A stretch of 64,000 nucleotides of DNA, taken from Sinomicrobium soli (GTDB lineage Bacteria > Bacteroidota > Bacteroidia > Flavobacteriales > Flavobacteriaceae). Numbering within the stretch: position 1 is the first letter of the stretch; every line of letters begins with the position of its first letter. The notes under the pieces were generated by a model. That model ran no database searches, was not told the DNA's origin, and worked only from the letters and a program-made list of their open reading frames with translations. Below, piece after piece: positions 1 to 8,279 of the stretch. The translations under genes and the position numbers were made by a program. Location of the stretch: the NCBI RefSeq assembly GCF_003285545.1, contig NZ_QLNV01000005.1, positions 124,001 to 188,000 on the forward strand. Reading direction: 5' to 3'.

Positions 1-171
1 TTGAGAAATGTACCCGTAAACAAGGTGAAGGAGTTTGAAAAGGAATACCTCGAATTCCTGAATGCAAAACACAGGAATGTACTCGACCTCTTAAAGCAGG
101 GAAAACTGACCGATGAAGTTACCGATACACTGACGTCAGTAGCGAAAGAGCTGTCCGGAAAGTATAATTAG
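1..171 (+). CDS. atpA: ATP synthase F1 subunit alpha, C-terminal end (partial)
   Basis: The frame is open from base 1 and stops with TAG at 169-171. It gives the last 56 residues of the alpha subunit, ending ELSGKYN. The text (KEFEKEYLEF, then a short helical tail) matches the C-terminal helical domain of F1 alpha, and atpG follows 62 bases downstream, the usual order in F1 operons. The rest of the gene lies outside the window. Alpha forms the nucleotide-binding hexamer with beta on the cytoplasmic F1 head. The identification rests on the tail plus the neighbour. Confidence 0.9.
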   Translation: MRNVPVNKVKEFEKEYLEFLNAKHRNVLDLLKQGKLTDEVTDTLTSVAKELSGKYN

Positions 172-233
172 TTAGTTCAGAATTCAGCGTCATAAACTCT
201 GAACTCCGAACTCTGAACTCATAACTAAAAAAA
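172..233 (+). repeat. A-rich leader phrase before atpG
   Basis: The atpA-atpG gap consists of near-repeats of CTGAACTC / CCGAACTC / CTGAACTC followed by an A run up to the ATG. This simple-word leader resembles those before several other genes in this window (1418, 32479, 34650, 54285). It has no Shine-Dalgarno core. It may keep the start unstructured, but that is inference. Confidence 0.5.
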
Positions 234-1094
234 ATGGCAAACTTAAAAGAAATACGCGGAAGAATAGCCTCGGTATCCTCTACCATGCAGATCACCAGTG
301 CCATGAAAATGGTGTCTGCTGCAAAGCTTAAAAAAGCCCAGGATGCCATTACGGCCATGCGCCCTTATGCGGAAAAGCTTACCGAGCTTCTCCAGGGGCT
401 CAGTGCGACGCTTGAGGGAGATTCCGGCAGTGTTTATGCAGAACAGAGAGAGGTGCGGAAAGTCCTTGCGGTAGTGGTCACTTCCAATCGCGGACTGTGT
501 GGTGCCTTTAACAGTAACGTGATCAAGGAATCCAGGCAACTGGCCGCTGCTGCCTACAGGGAAAAGCAGGTGGATTTTGTTACCGTGGGAAAAAAGGGAG
601 ATGATGTTCTCGGAAAGCTGCATAATGTTATCGGGAACTACAATCATATTTTTGACGACCTCACTTTTGACGGGGTCGCCCTTATTGCCGACAGGCTGAT
701 GGAATTGTACAGGGAAGGTACGTATGATAAAATAGTGCTGGTGTACAACCACTTCAAGAATGCAGGGAACCAGGTCGTGAGAACAGAACAGTTCCTGCCG
801 ATTACCCCTGTGGAAGGTGACGTGGAACTGGCTACCGACTATATTTTCGAGCCGTCCAGAGAGGAGATTGTGGAGACGCTTATTCCCAAATCCCTGAAAA
901 CACAGCTTTACAAGGCCATAAGAGATTCTTTTGCTTCCGAGCACGGAGCCCGAATGACTGCCATGCACAAGGCGACAGATAACGCCACCGAACTCAGGAA
1001 CCAGCTCAGGCTTACCTATAACAAGGCCAGGCAGGCCGCGATTACCAATGAGATCCTCGAGATCGTCGGCGGAGCGGAAGCCCTGAACAACTAA
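234..1094 (+). CDS. atpG: ATP synthase F1 subunit gamma
   Basis: 286 residues, normal length. It is the central rotating stalk of F1, coupling proton flow through F0 to catalysis in the alpha/beta hexamer. The N-terminal helix (IRGRIASV, then TSAMKMVSAAKL) and the C-terminal helix (MTAMHKATDNA, ending in ITNEILEIVGGAEAL) are the two family signatures that form the antiparallel coiled coil. The Rossmann-like middle includes the conserved SNRGLCGAFN stretch. It follows atpA in the same direction, and a rho-independent terminator after it closes the operon. Confidence 0.97.
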   Translation: MANLKEIRGRIASVSSTMQITSAMKMVSAAKLKKAQDAITAMRPYAEKLTELLQGLSATLEGDSGSVYAEQREVRKVLAVVVTSNRGLCGAFNSNVIKESRQLAAAAYREKQVDFVTVGKKGDDVLGKLHNVIGNYNHIFDDLTFDGVALIADRLMELYREGTYDKIVLVYNHFKNAGNQVVRTEQFLPITPVEGDVELATDYIFEPSREEIVETLIPKSLKTQLYKAIRDSFASEHGARMTAMHKATDNATELRNQLRLTYNKARQAAITNEILEIVGGAEALNN

Positions 1095-1146
1095 GCTGAC
1101 AACAACGGGGAATACCCTGTTCTGTTGAAAAAATATCGTTATAATC

Positions 1147-1176
1147 AAAGGACTGTCTGAAAAGGCAGTCCTTTTT
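1147..1176 (+). terminator. Rho-independent terminator after atpG
   Basis: A 9-bp perfect stem, AAAGGACTG (1147-1155) with CAGTCCTTT (1166-1174), has a 10-base loop and a T run. It ends the ATP synthase transcript. Confidence 0.8.
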
Positions 1177-1289
1177 GTTGGGGTAAACCATCATCCAGCT
1201 GACGCTCGTTTGCGACGAGAGTCTTCCAAATATTACTGAAACCGCGATCAATTCTGAAAAGACTATCTTTACAGGAGCCGGAGTCGGAT

Positions 1290-1405
1290 TGTCATTCAGA
1301 GCGAAGCGAACCTGCCGGCCGGCAGGCGGGGAATCTCCAACCAAGATCAAAGAATGTTCAATAGCATCACCGAAGGCCCGGACAGGGACTGCGCTCGGGA
1401 TGACA
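1290..1405. repeat. Intergenic inverted-repeat element with TGTCAT/ATGACA ends
   Basis: About 116 bp bounded by TGTCATTCAGAGCGAAG and the imperfect reverse complement of TGTCATCCCGAGCGCAG (14 of 17 match). The inside includes CCTGCCGGCCGGCAGG, a strong palindrome. Shorter or variant elements of the same kind lie at 32541 and 54038. It has no coding capacity and looks like a MITE- or REP-like dispersed repeat of Bacteroidota intergenic DNA. Confidence 0.6.
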
Positions 1406-1417
1406 TTTTTTGACTGC

Positions 1418-1453
1418 AACTAACAACTAAGAACTACAAACTAATAAACTAAA
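1418..1453 (+). repeat. Leader repeat directly before the 1454 gene, same as before trpS
   Basis: It starts AACTAACAACTAAGAAC and ends AATAAACTAAA at the ATG. Thirty-five consecutive bases are identical to the minus-strand leader of trpS (32479-32514), also immediately before the ATG. The two genes are unrelated. Confidence 0.75.
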
Positions 1454-1933
1454 ATGAAAAAGATATTTTTTATTCTGCTCTTTTTGTCGGGGGTGTTTTT
1501 AGTACAGTGCGGCCGGTCCGGGTACGTGTTATCGTCTCCTCCCGAAGGGGTGGCAGACATGGAAACGGTAGCGGAACACTACACTGCCGGCCGTGGTGAA
1601 GGGATACGTGTATTTGTTCCGGCCGGTGTGCCGGACACCGATACCGGGATTTCGCTCGACAGTATATATTACCGGGGGCGGCGGGCAGCGCTGAGAAAGA
1701 CGGAAAAAGACAGTTATGCGGTTTATATTGCAGATTTCCCCGCCACGGCCAGGCCGGACAGGGTTGTCCATTCCGATCCGCGTAAGGAATCCGGGAACCG
1801 GCCGTCTTCCGTATCTTCAGGTATTCCGTTCGACCTTGAAGACAACGAGGCGGTGGTCCGCTACACGGAAAAGGGAAAGGTGAGGTATTTCAGGATTTCC
1901 CGGGTACGGCTTGTCGAACCCGGAAGTCACTGA
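1454..1933 (+). CDS. Hypothetical lipoprotein
   Basis: 159 residues, no family recognised. The N-terminus is a lipoprotein signal: two lysines, a hydrophobic stretch and lipobox LVQC with Cys19, so it should be exported and lipidated. The rest is a small polar domain with a beta-rich look (EGIRVFVPAG, RYFRISRVRL near the end) and no metal-binding or catalytic motif. It sits alone between the ATP synthase terminator and the flippase gene, in the same direction. Its start is fixed by the leader repeat ending at the ATG. Confidence 0.75.
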   Translation: MKKIFFILLFLSGVFLVQCGRSGYVLSSPPEGVADMETVAEHYTAGRGEGIRVFVPAGVPDTDTGISLDSIYYRGRRAALRKTEKDSYAVYIADFPATARPDRVVHSDPRKESGNRPSSVSSGIPFDLEDNEAVVRYTEKGKVRYFRISRVRLVEPGSH

Positions 1934-2026
1934 TACTCCCCGGTTTCCGGAGGATGTTTCAGGCTTGCACACGGTTAGGCAAAGTCGTTAGTTTTCTATA
2001 CTTTTACCCTGTAAATCTGTAAACCC

Positions 2027-3502
2027 TTGGGTGCGCTTCAGAAACTTTTCAAACATACGTTTATTTACGGGTTGGCTACGGTATTGCCCAGGATGCTCAG
2101 TTTTATCCTGGTGCCCCTGTACACGCAGTTATTGCCCGATGAGAAGGAATACGGGGAGGTCAGTATTGTCTTTACCTGGATACTGATCTTTAATGTGATC
2201 CTGGCCTATGGTATGGAAACGGCCTTTTTCCGCTTCTATAACCAGGAAAGTGACAAGAGAAAAGTAGAAAGTACTTCCACCATTTCCATCCTGATTTCCA
2301 CGATATTGTTTCTTCTTGTCGCCCTGTCGTTTAGTGACCGGCTGGCGCATTGGGCAGACATAGGCACGGAGTATATTGTCTATACGATCTGGATACTGGC
2401 CCTGGATGCGTTTGTGATTATCCCTTTTGCAAGGCTCAGGGCGCTCCAGAAACCGCTGGTATATACTTATATAAAACTGGGGAATGTAGCGGTAAACCTC
2501 GGGCTCAATGTGTTTTTCCTGGTTGTGCTTCCCCGGCTGGCCGGTCAGGATGCCCCGGGGGGGCTGTGGTCGCGGATATATGTCGAAGACTTCCAGATCG
2601 CCTATATATTTATCTCGAACCTGGTCGCCAGCGGACTTACGTTGCTCGCACTGCTGCCTGCCTATTTCAGGATCAGCTGGCATTTCGACGGCGAACTGTG
2701 GCGACGGATGATGCGTTATGCCTGGCCGGTACTTATTGCGGGGATGGCCTATACCGTGAATGAAGCCCTGGACAAGATACTGCTCGACCAGCTGCTGCCG
2801 GAATCCATCGCCCGGGGAGAAGTAGGGATCTATTCGGCCTGTTATAAACTGGCGGTTTTCATGACGCTTTACGCCACGGCCTTCCGCCTGGGCGTAGAAC
2901 CTTTCTTTTTCAGTTATGCCAAAGAAAGGAACGCCCCGGAAACCTATGCCCTGATCACGCAGTACTTTGTGATCTTCGGGGCGTGTATCCTTCTGGGTGT
3001 TATTGTGTTTATCGATATCCTCAAGGTTTTTATTCTCCGTAAACCCGTCTATTACGAGGGGCTGGATATCGTTCCCCTGATCATACTGGCCAATCTGTGC
3101 CTCGGCATATACCATAATCTCTCGGTCTGGTATAAAGTGACCGACCGCACCCGTTTCGGGGCTTATATCTCCGTTTTCGGGGCCCTGCTTACCCTGGTGC
3201 TGAACATGGTCCTTATCCCGGTAATCAGCTACCGGGGGTCGGCCATTGCCACCCTTGTGGCCTATGCGGGCATGATGGTACTTTCCTATATGCTGGGACA
3301 AAAGTATTACCCCATACCCTATAATCTCGGGAAAATCCTGTCCTATCTTTTGGTCTCTGTCGGTTTTTCCCTGTTGTCCTTTTATGTTTTTCCGGGTAAT
3401 TTTTTAATAGGATCGGGGCTACTTTTCGTATTTTTAGCGATGGTTTTTTACCTGGAAAGACAGCAGTTAAAAAAAGTATTCTTCTCCTCCCGTAAACACT
3501 GA
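2027..3502 (+). CDS. Polysaccharide/oligosaccharide flippase (MOP superfamily)
   Basis: 491 residues with about twelve to fourteen hydrophobic segments spread over the full length. The N-terminal pattern (TFIYGLATVLPRMLSF, then LVPLYTQLL) is typical of Wzx/MurJ-like lipid-linked sugar flippases, which move undecaprenyl-linked oligosaccharides across the inner membrane. The start is a TTG at 2027, with no better ATG upstream. It heads a same-strand run with dut, a sugar nucleotidyltransferase and envelope genes, in keeping with surface glycan synthesis. The substrate cannot be told from the sequence. Confidence 0.88.
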   Translation: MGALQKLFKHTFIYGLATVLPRMLSFILVPLYTQLLPDEKEYGEVSIVFTWILIFNVILAYGMETAFFRFYNQESDKRKVESTSTISILISTILFLLVALSFSDRLAHWADIGTEYIVYTIWILALDAFVIIPFARLRALQKPLVYTYIKLGNVAVNLGLNVFFLVVLPRLAGQDAPGGLWSRIYVEDFQIAYIFISNLVASGLTLLALLPAYFRISWHFDGELWRRMMRYAWPVLIAGMAYTVNEALDKILLDQLLPESIARGEVGIYSACYKLAVFMTLYATAFRLGVEPFFFSYAKERNAPETYALITQYFVIFGACILLGVIVFIDILKVFILRKPVYYEGLDIVPLIILANLCLGIYHNLSVWYKVTDRTRFGAYISVFGALLTLVLNMVLIPVISYRGSAIATLVAYAGMMVLSYMLGQKYYPIPYNLGKILSYLLVSVGFSLLSFYVFPGNFLIGSGLLFVFLAMVFYLERQQLKKVFFSSRKH

Positions 3503-3577
3503 GGCCCGGGAAGAGCAACGATACGCAGGAAGAATTTGCACCTCCTGGTACGGAAATTGTTAAAAACACATAAAAAA

Positions 3578-4012
3578 ATGACTGTAAAAATAATTAATAA
3601 CTCCAAACATTCGTTACCCCATTATGAAACCGAAGCTTCTGCCGGTATGGACCTGAGAGCAAATCTCGAAACACCGGTAAGGCTGAAACCCCTGCAGAGG
3701 GCACTGATCCCTACGGGACTTTTCCTGGAACTTCCTGCAGGGTATGAGGCCCAGGTACGGCCGCGAAGCGGGCTGGCGCTGAAAAAGGGAATTACCGTAC
3801 TCAATGCCCCCGGAACGATAGATGCCGATTACAGGGGTGAGGTCAGGGTTATCCTGGTAAACCTGTCGGATGCCGATTTTGTGATAGAAGACGGCGAGCG
3901 TATAGCCCAGCTTGTCATCGCCCGGCACGAAAGAGCGGAGTGGGAAGTGGCGGAAGAACTTTCCGGTACAGACCGGGGGACAGGCGGTTTCGGCAGCACA
4001 GGCGTGAAATAA
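3578..4012 (+). CDS. dut: dUTP diphosphatase
   Basis: 144 residues from the ATG at 3578, normal for trimeric dUTPases. A longer frame from a TTG at 3536 would add an untypical tail. It hydrolyses dUTP to dUMP and pyrophosphate, keeping uracil out of DNA and feeding dTMP synthesis. The five family motifs are visible in order: [17 protein letters not shown], the catalytic-Asp motif [19 protein letters not shown] and the C-terminal [10 protein letters not shown] that closes over the nucleotide. It lies between the flippase and the nucleotidyltransferase, an arrangement I believe is common in flavobacteria. Confidence 0.96.
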   Translation: MTVKIINNSKHSLPHYETEASAGMDLRANLETPVRLKPLQRALIPTGLFLELPAGYEAQVRPRSGLALKKGITVLNAPGTIDADYRGEVRVILVNLSDADFVIEDGERIAQLVIARHERAEWEVAEELSGTDRGTGGFGSTGVK

Positions 4013-4151
4013 AAGCATGCCGGGCCTGTAGGTCCGGATTTATAAACAGGAACGAACGAAAATGATAATAATACCGGGAAGGTTGCATTGCGAAGGCATA
4101 TGAAAAGCTTTCGTGAATTTCTGCTTTTCCGGCTTGAAAACACAACACACA

Positions 4152-5162
4152 ATGAAAATAATTGTACCGATGGCAGGCCGAGGCTCCCGGCTCCGCCCAC
4201 ACACCCTTACTGTTCCGAAACCCCTGATCCCCATCGCGGGAAAACCTATTGTTCAACGGCTGGTGGAAGATATTGCAGGGGTGTTAAAGCAGGATATCGA
4301 AGAAGTGGCTTTTATTATTAAAGACGATTTCGGAAAGGACATCGAGGAAAAGCTGCTTTCCATTGCCGGCAATCTCGGGGCAAAGGGAACCATCTGCTAC
4401 CAGGACAAACCGCTGGGTACGGGACACGCCATTATGTGTGCGGCAGATTCCCTCTCCGGTCCCTGTGTCATCGCTTATGCAGACACCCTGTTCAAAGCCG
4501 ATTTCACCCTCGACGAAAGTGCCGATAGTGTGATCTGGGTAAAGCAGGTCGCCAATCCCGAAGCTTACGGTGTGGTGGAACTGGACGGAGACCGGATTTC
4601 GGGCCTGGTGGAAAAACCCGAAGTATTTGTTTCCGACCTTGCGGTGATAGGGATCTACTATTTTAAGGATGGTGCCGTATTACGTGAAGAATTGCAGAAG
4701 GTTATAGACAACAATATTGTACATGGCGGAGAATACCAGATCAACGACGGTATAAAAGGAATGATGCGGAAAGGCATGAAATTTGTACCCGGGAAAGTCG
4801 GGGAGTGGATGGACTGCGGGAACAAGGAGGTTACCGTAGAGACCAATACCCGTATGCTGGGCTTTTTGCATGAAGAAGGGCATGAATTGCTGGTGTCGGA
4901 TTCCGTATCACTGGAAAATTCCGAGATCATACCGCCCTGCTACATAGGAGAAAATGTAGTGCTGAAAAATGCAAAGATAGGCCCTTTTGTGTCGTTGGGG
5001 GAAGGCTGCGTGATAGAGAATGCAGAGATAAGGAACAGCCTGGTCCAGACCAGTGCTACGCTGCGGAATGTGAAGCTGGACAATGCCATGATCGGCAATC
5101 ATGCCAGGTTCGACGGTACTTTTACCAGTGTGAGCATCGGAGATTACTCCGTTCTCGAATAA
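4152..5162 (+). CDS. Sugar-phosphate nucleotidyltransferase with beta-helix tail
   Basis: 336 residues from the ATG at 4152 (MKIIVPMAGRGSRLRP). The N-terminal two thirds is an NTP_transferase domain: the nucleotide-binding GRGSRLRPHT and the PKPLIPI loop are intact, as is GTGHAI further on. The last ~90 residues show hexapeptide-like repeats (IGENVVLKNAKIGPFVSLG) that form a left-handed beta helix, as in GlmU- or RmlA-like enzymes. It makes an NDP-sugar from NTP and a sugar 1-phosphate. Which sugar is unknown; the beta-helix lacks clear acetyltransferase residues and may only oligomerise. Next to the flippase this suggests glycan supply. Confidence 0.9.
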   Translation: MKIIVPMAGRGSRLRPHTLTVPKPLIPIAGKPIVQRLVEDIAGVLKQDIEEVAFIIKDDFGKDIEEKLLSIAGNLGAKGTICYQDKPLGTGHAIMCAADSLSGPCVIAYADTLFKADFTLDESADSVIWVKQVANPEAYGVVELDGDRISGLVEKPEVFVSDLAVIGIYYFKDGAVLREELQKVIDNNIVHGGEYQINDGIKGMMRKGMKFVPGKVGEWMDCGNKEVTVETNTRMLGFLHEEGHELLVSDSVSLENSEIIPPCYIGENVVLKNAKIGPFVSLGEGCVIENAEIRNSLVQTSATLRNVKLDNAMIGNHARFDGTFTSVSIGDYSVLE

Positions 5163-5232
5163 AGTACGGTCCGGAGATAAATTTGTGACGTGGGTCATGC
5201 AGGGTTTGAAGAGAATCCATAACTTTGATGAA

Positions 5233-6180
5233 ATGAGACGGAAGGTTTTCACGATATGGATTGCAACAGTCGCCTTTTTTCCTGCATGGGGGCAGGAACC
5301 TGCCCTGGCCATGGAAAGTGCTGATGTGACTACCGAGGAGTACACCGACGATTTCCAGGAGCATTTTTTTGAGGCCTTGAAACAAAAGGGGATAGAAAAT
5401 TACCAGCGGGCGGCTGAAGAACTGCTTCGCTGTAAAAAGCTGGATGCCGGTAACGAAGTGGTGGATTATGAATTGGGCCGGGTCTATATAAAACTCCGGC
5501 AATACGATCGTGCTGAAGCCCATTTGTTACATGCCGTAGAAAAAAAAGCCGAATTGTGGTACCTCGATGCCCTTTTCGGTCTTTATGAATTACAGGGAGA
5601 AATAGATAAGGCTGTTGCCGTGGGGGAGCGGCTTGCCCGTTCCGATAGCCAGTATAAGGAGAACCTGGTCCGGATCTTTATGGATGCCGGGCGCTATGAA
5701 GATGCCCTGCTTCTCATAAAAGAACTCAATGCCGAACTGGGCAGGTCGGAACTCAGGGAACGGCAGCAACTGTGGATGGAAACACGTATGAACCCGGGAA
5801 CTGTGATAAAAACCGGGGAGGAGACCGTGAAAGATACCGCTGCGGAAGGCGGGGTTTCTGAAAGTAAGGACAACCTGGAGGAGACGTACCGCAGGATCGG
5901 CGAATATAAAAAGATTTTTAATTTTGGGGAAGTGCTGGCCCTGGCCGAAAGGGCCCTGGAAGATTTTCCTGCCCAGCCTGCCCTCTATTATCACAAGGCC
6001 ACGGCGCTCAACAGGCTTAAGAAGCACGGGGAGGCCCTGGAGGTCCTGCAGGCTGCCCTGGACTACCTGATTGACGACCGCCAGCTGGAAAATGATATAT
6101 ACCGGGAATTTGTCATAGCCTATAATTCGCTGGGCAATGACCGGAAAGCAGAAGAATATGCCGGGAAAATCAGAAACTGA
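5233..6180 (+). CDS. Exported tetratricopeptide repeat protein
   Basis: 315 residues from the ATG at 5233, giving a signal peptide (RRKVFTIWIATVAFF, cleavage near WGQ). A frame start at 5185 would bury it. The mature part is a chain of TPR-like helix pairs: YELGRVYIKLRQYDRAEAHL, the LYYHKATALNRLKKHGEAL block and a last unit near the C-terminus, with an acidic low-complexity linker around residues 200-220. Such proteins are scaffolds in the periplasm. It is 70 bases after the nucleotidyltransferase and 60 before the DUF4292 lipoprotein gene, probably in one transcript. Confidence 0.85.
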   Translation: MRRKVFTIWIATVAFFPAWGQEPALAMESADVTTEEYTDDFQEHFFEALKQKGIENYQRAAEELLRCKKLDAGNEVVDYELGRVYIKLRQYDRAEAHLLHAVEKKAELWYLDALFGLYELQGEIDKAVAVGERLARSDSQYKENLVRIFMDAGRYEDALLLIKELNAELGRSELRERQQLWMETRMNPGTVIKTGEETVKDTAAEGGVSESKDNLEETYRRIGEYKKIFNFGEVLALAERALEDFPAQPALYYHKATALNRLKKHGEALEVLQAALDYLIDDRQLENDIYREFVIAYNSLGNDRKAEEYAGKIRN

Positions 6181-6240
6181 CCTGTGCCCGGCACCAAAGT
6201 ATGAACTCCAGACGAGTTCTGTAACAGGTTTTTGAACTAT

Positions 6241-7026
6241 ATGAGACATTTACGTAAAATAGGCCTGCTGTTGCCTGTAGTATTCATGACGCTGCATTCG
6301 TGTAAAACGGCGAATACCGTGACGGGAGGAGAGGCCGTAAGAGACCTTTCTGCAAGGCAGGTCATAAAGAGGCACTACAGGAATGCCCCCGATTTTAAAA
6401 CCGTGACGGGAAGAATGAAGGTAGACTACAGTAACGGGGATATTTCGCAGGGTGTAAATCTCAGCTTCCGCATCCGGAAAGACGAGGCGATCTGGTTAAG
6501 TGCCACAATGAGCCTGGTCAAGGTATATATCACTCCGGACAGGGCGAGTTTTTACAACAAGCTGGACAACACCTATTTTGACGGGGATTTTTCTTACCTG
6601 AGCCATTTGCTGGGCACCGAGCTCAATTTCGGGAAAATACAGGACATGCTTTTAGGACAGGCGATGCTCGATCTTACTTCCGGAACCTATACCTCGGCCG
6701 TAGTGGAGAATACATACCAGCTCATGCCCGAAGATCAGATGCAGCTTTTCAAGGCGCTCTTTCGCATAGAACCTGCTCATTTTCGCATGGGAAAGCAGTT
6801 ACTGACAGATCGGTCGGCAAACAGGGCGTTGAGCATCGAATATAAAAAATATCAGGAAGTGGCCGGTGTCGTTTTCCCGGAAGAGATCGATATTCTTGCG
6901 CAGGAAAACGACAGGGAGACCAGCATCCGGATAGCATACAGGAATATGGAGCTGAATCGTAAAGTCAGTTTTCCCTATAGTATTCCGAAGGGATACAGGG
7001 AGATAAAACTCGAAGATGAGTTGTAA
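6241..7026 (+). CDS. DUF4292 outer-membrane-type lipoprotein
   Basis: 261 residues from the ATG at 6241. The lipoprotein signal ends in lipobox LHSC (Cys22 or so), followed by KTANTV. The mature protein fits the DUF4292 family of Bacteroidota: an early FKTVTGRMKVDY strand, an IWLSATM segment and a repeated beta-strand pattern, as in LolA/LolB-like half barrels. By that likeness it may carry lipids or lipoproteins at the outer membrane, but this is inference. It is 12 bases before the EnvC-like gene, in an envelope-biogenesis run. Confidence 0.85.
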   Translation: MRHLRKIGLLLPVVFMTLHSCKTANTVTGGEAVRDLSARQVIKRHYRNAPDFKTVTGRMKVDYSNGDISQGVNLSFRIRKDEAIWLSATMSLVKVYITPDRASFYNKLDNTYFDGDFSYLSHLLGTELNFGKIQDMLLGQAMLDLTSGTYTSAVVENTYQLMPEDQMQLFKALFRIEPAHFRMGKQLLTDRSANRALSIEYKKYQEVAGVVFPEEIDILAQENDRETSIRIAYRNMELNRKVSFPYSIPKGYREIKLEDEL

Positions 7027-7038
7027 ACAGCGTTATAC

Positions 7039-8265
7039 ATGGTGACCCGAAGAATAGAACACTTGCTTTTAATGATGGTGCTGGTGCTGTCGTTTTCCCC
7101 TATGTACGGGCAGAGTGACGAACAGAAGGAGCTGGAGGCGAAAAGGGCCCGTCTGCAGGAGGAGATCAGGCAGATCAATTCCATGCTGTCGAAACAGCAG
7201 AAAGAGCGGCAGAACGTCGTTACGGAGGTAGAAGACCTCAACCAGAAGATCAGGGTCCGACAGGAACTTATCCGGGTGACCAACCGGCAGGCGAACCTGC
7301 TCAACCGCCAGGTCAACAACAATATGAAAAAGATAGGGGACCTCCGGGAAGAACTGGAGGCCCTGAAAGAGAATTATGCCGAAACCGTCCGCCAGAGCTA
7401 CAGGAGTAAATCGAGGCAGAACAGGCTGATGTTCCTGCTGTCTTCACAGGATTTCTTTCAGGCGTACAAGAGGCTGCAGTACATGAAGCAGTATGCCGAT
7501 TACCGGAAGGAACAGGGAGAGTCCATTAAGGAGAAAACCATTGAACTGCAGGATCTCAACAAGGCCCTTATCGTACAGCGCAAGGAAAAGGAAAATCTCG
7601 TGGCCGAAAACAAGAAAGAGCAGACCGCTCTTGAAAAGGAGCGCAGGGAGCAGCAGACACTGATAGCGAGCATCCGAAAAAAGGAATCACAGTATACCTC
7701 CCAGATCAATAAAAAACAGGAGGAAACCAGGGCTATCGACCGCCAGATAGAACGGCTGATCCGCGAAGCCATAGCAGAGTCCAATAAGAAGGCAGGGAAG
7801 AGTACGAGCAATGTTACCTTTGCCCTTACCCCGGAAGCCAAGGTCATAGCCAATAACTTTGCGGCCAACAAGGGAAAACTGATATGGCCGGTAGCCAAAG
7901 GGGTTAAAAGCAAAGGTTACGGAGAGTATTCCGATCCTGTTTACCCGGCGGTGAAGAACTTTAACAACGGGGTTATCATCGCTACCGATAGAGGAGAAAA
8001 GGCCAGGGCGGTATTTAACGGGGAGGTATCTGCCATCATAGCGGTTCCCGGGGCCAACAAGGCGGTTCAGGTAAGGCACGGTAACTATATCTCTACCTAT
8101 TACAACCTCGGAAGGATATACGTTAAAAAAGGACAGAAAGTCTCTGCCAAGGCCGAACTGGGAGAGATCTTTACCAGCCCCTCCTCCGGAAAGACCGAAC
8201 TGAAGTTTTTCCTGTACCGCGATGCCAACAGGCTCAACCCCGAAGACTGGATTTACAGAATGTAG
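7039..8265 (+). CDS. EnvC-like LytM/M23 factor with degenerate active site
   Basis: 408 residues. Signal peptide at 1-24 (ending MYGQ), a long coiled coil from about 28 to 250 rich in Gln, Glu, Lys and Arg, then a LytM (M23) domain from about 285 to the end. The zinc ligands of active M23 peptidases are missing: the first His position reads FNNGVIIATD, the YxHL position reads TYYNLG, and the HxH position reads ELKFFLYRD. This is the pattern of EnvC, which activates amidases and does not cut peptidoglycan itself. It likely acts in cell separation in the periplasm. Last gene of the plus-strand envelope run; pheS converges on it. Confidence 0.9.
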   Translation: MVTRRIEHLLLMMVLVLSFSPMYGQSDEQKELEAKRARLQEEIRQINSMLSKQQKERQNVVTEVEDLNQKIRVRQELIRVTNRQANLLNRQVNNNMKKIGDLREELEALKENYAETVRQSYRSKSRQNRLMFLLSSQDFFQAYKRLQYMKQYADYRKEQGESIKEKTIELQDLNKALIVQRKEKENLVAENKKEQTALEKERREQQTLIASIRKKESQYTSQINKKQEETRAIDRQIERLIREAIAESNKKAGKSTSNVTFALTPEAKVIANNFAANKGKLIWPVAKGVKSKGYGEYSDPVYPAVKNFNNGVIIATDRGEKARAVFNGEVSAIIAVPGANKAVQVRHGNYISTYYNLGRIYVKKGQKVSAKAELGEIFTSPSSGKTELKFFLYRDANRLNPEDWIYRM

Positions 8266-8279
8266 CTGCCGGCCTGGCC

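Noticed and set aside
243-1148. 301-residue minus-strand ORF over atpG
   Set aside because: Full shadow of atpG; His/Gly-rich unnatural text and no start context.
2129-3301. 390-residue minus-strand ORF over the flippase
   Set aside because: Antisense to a clear membrane protein gene; the protein is strongly polar with no family likeness.
3536-3577. Upstream TTG start of dut
   Set aside because: Adds 14 residues not seen in dUTPases; the ATG at 3578 gives the normal N-terminus.
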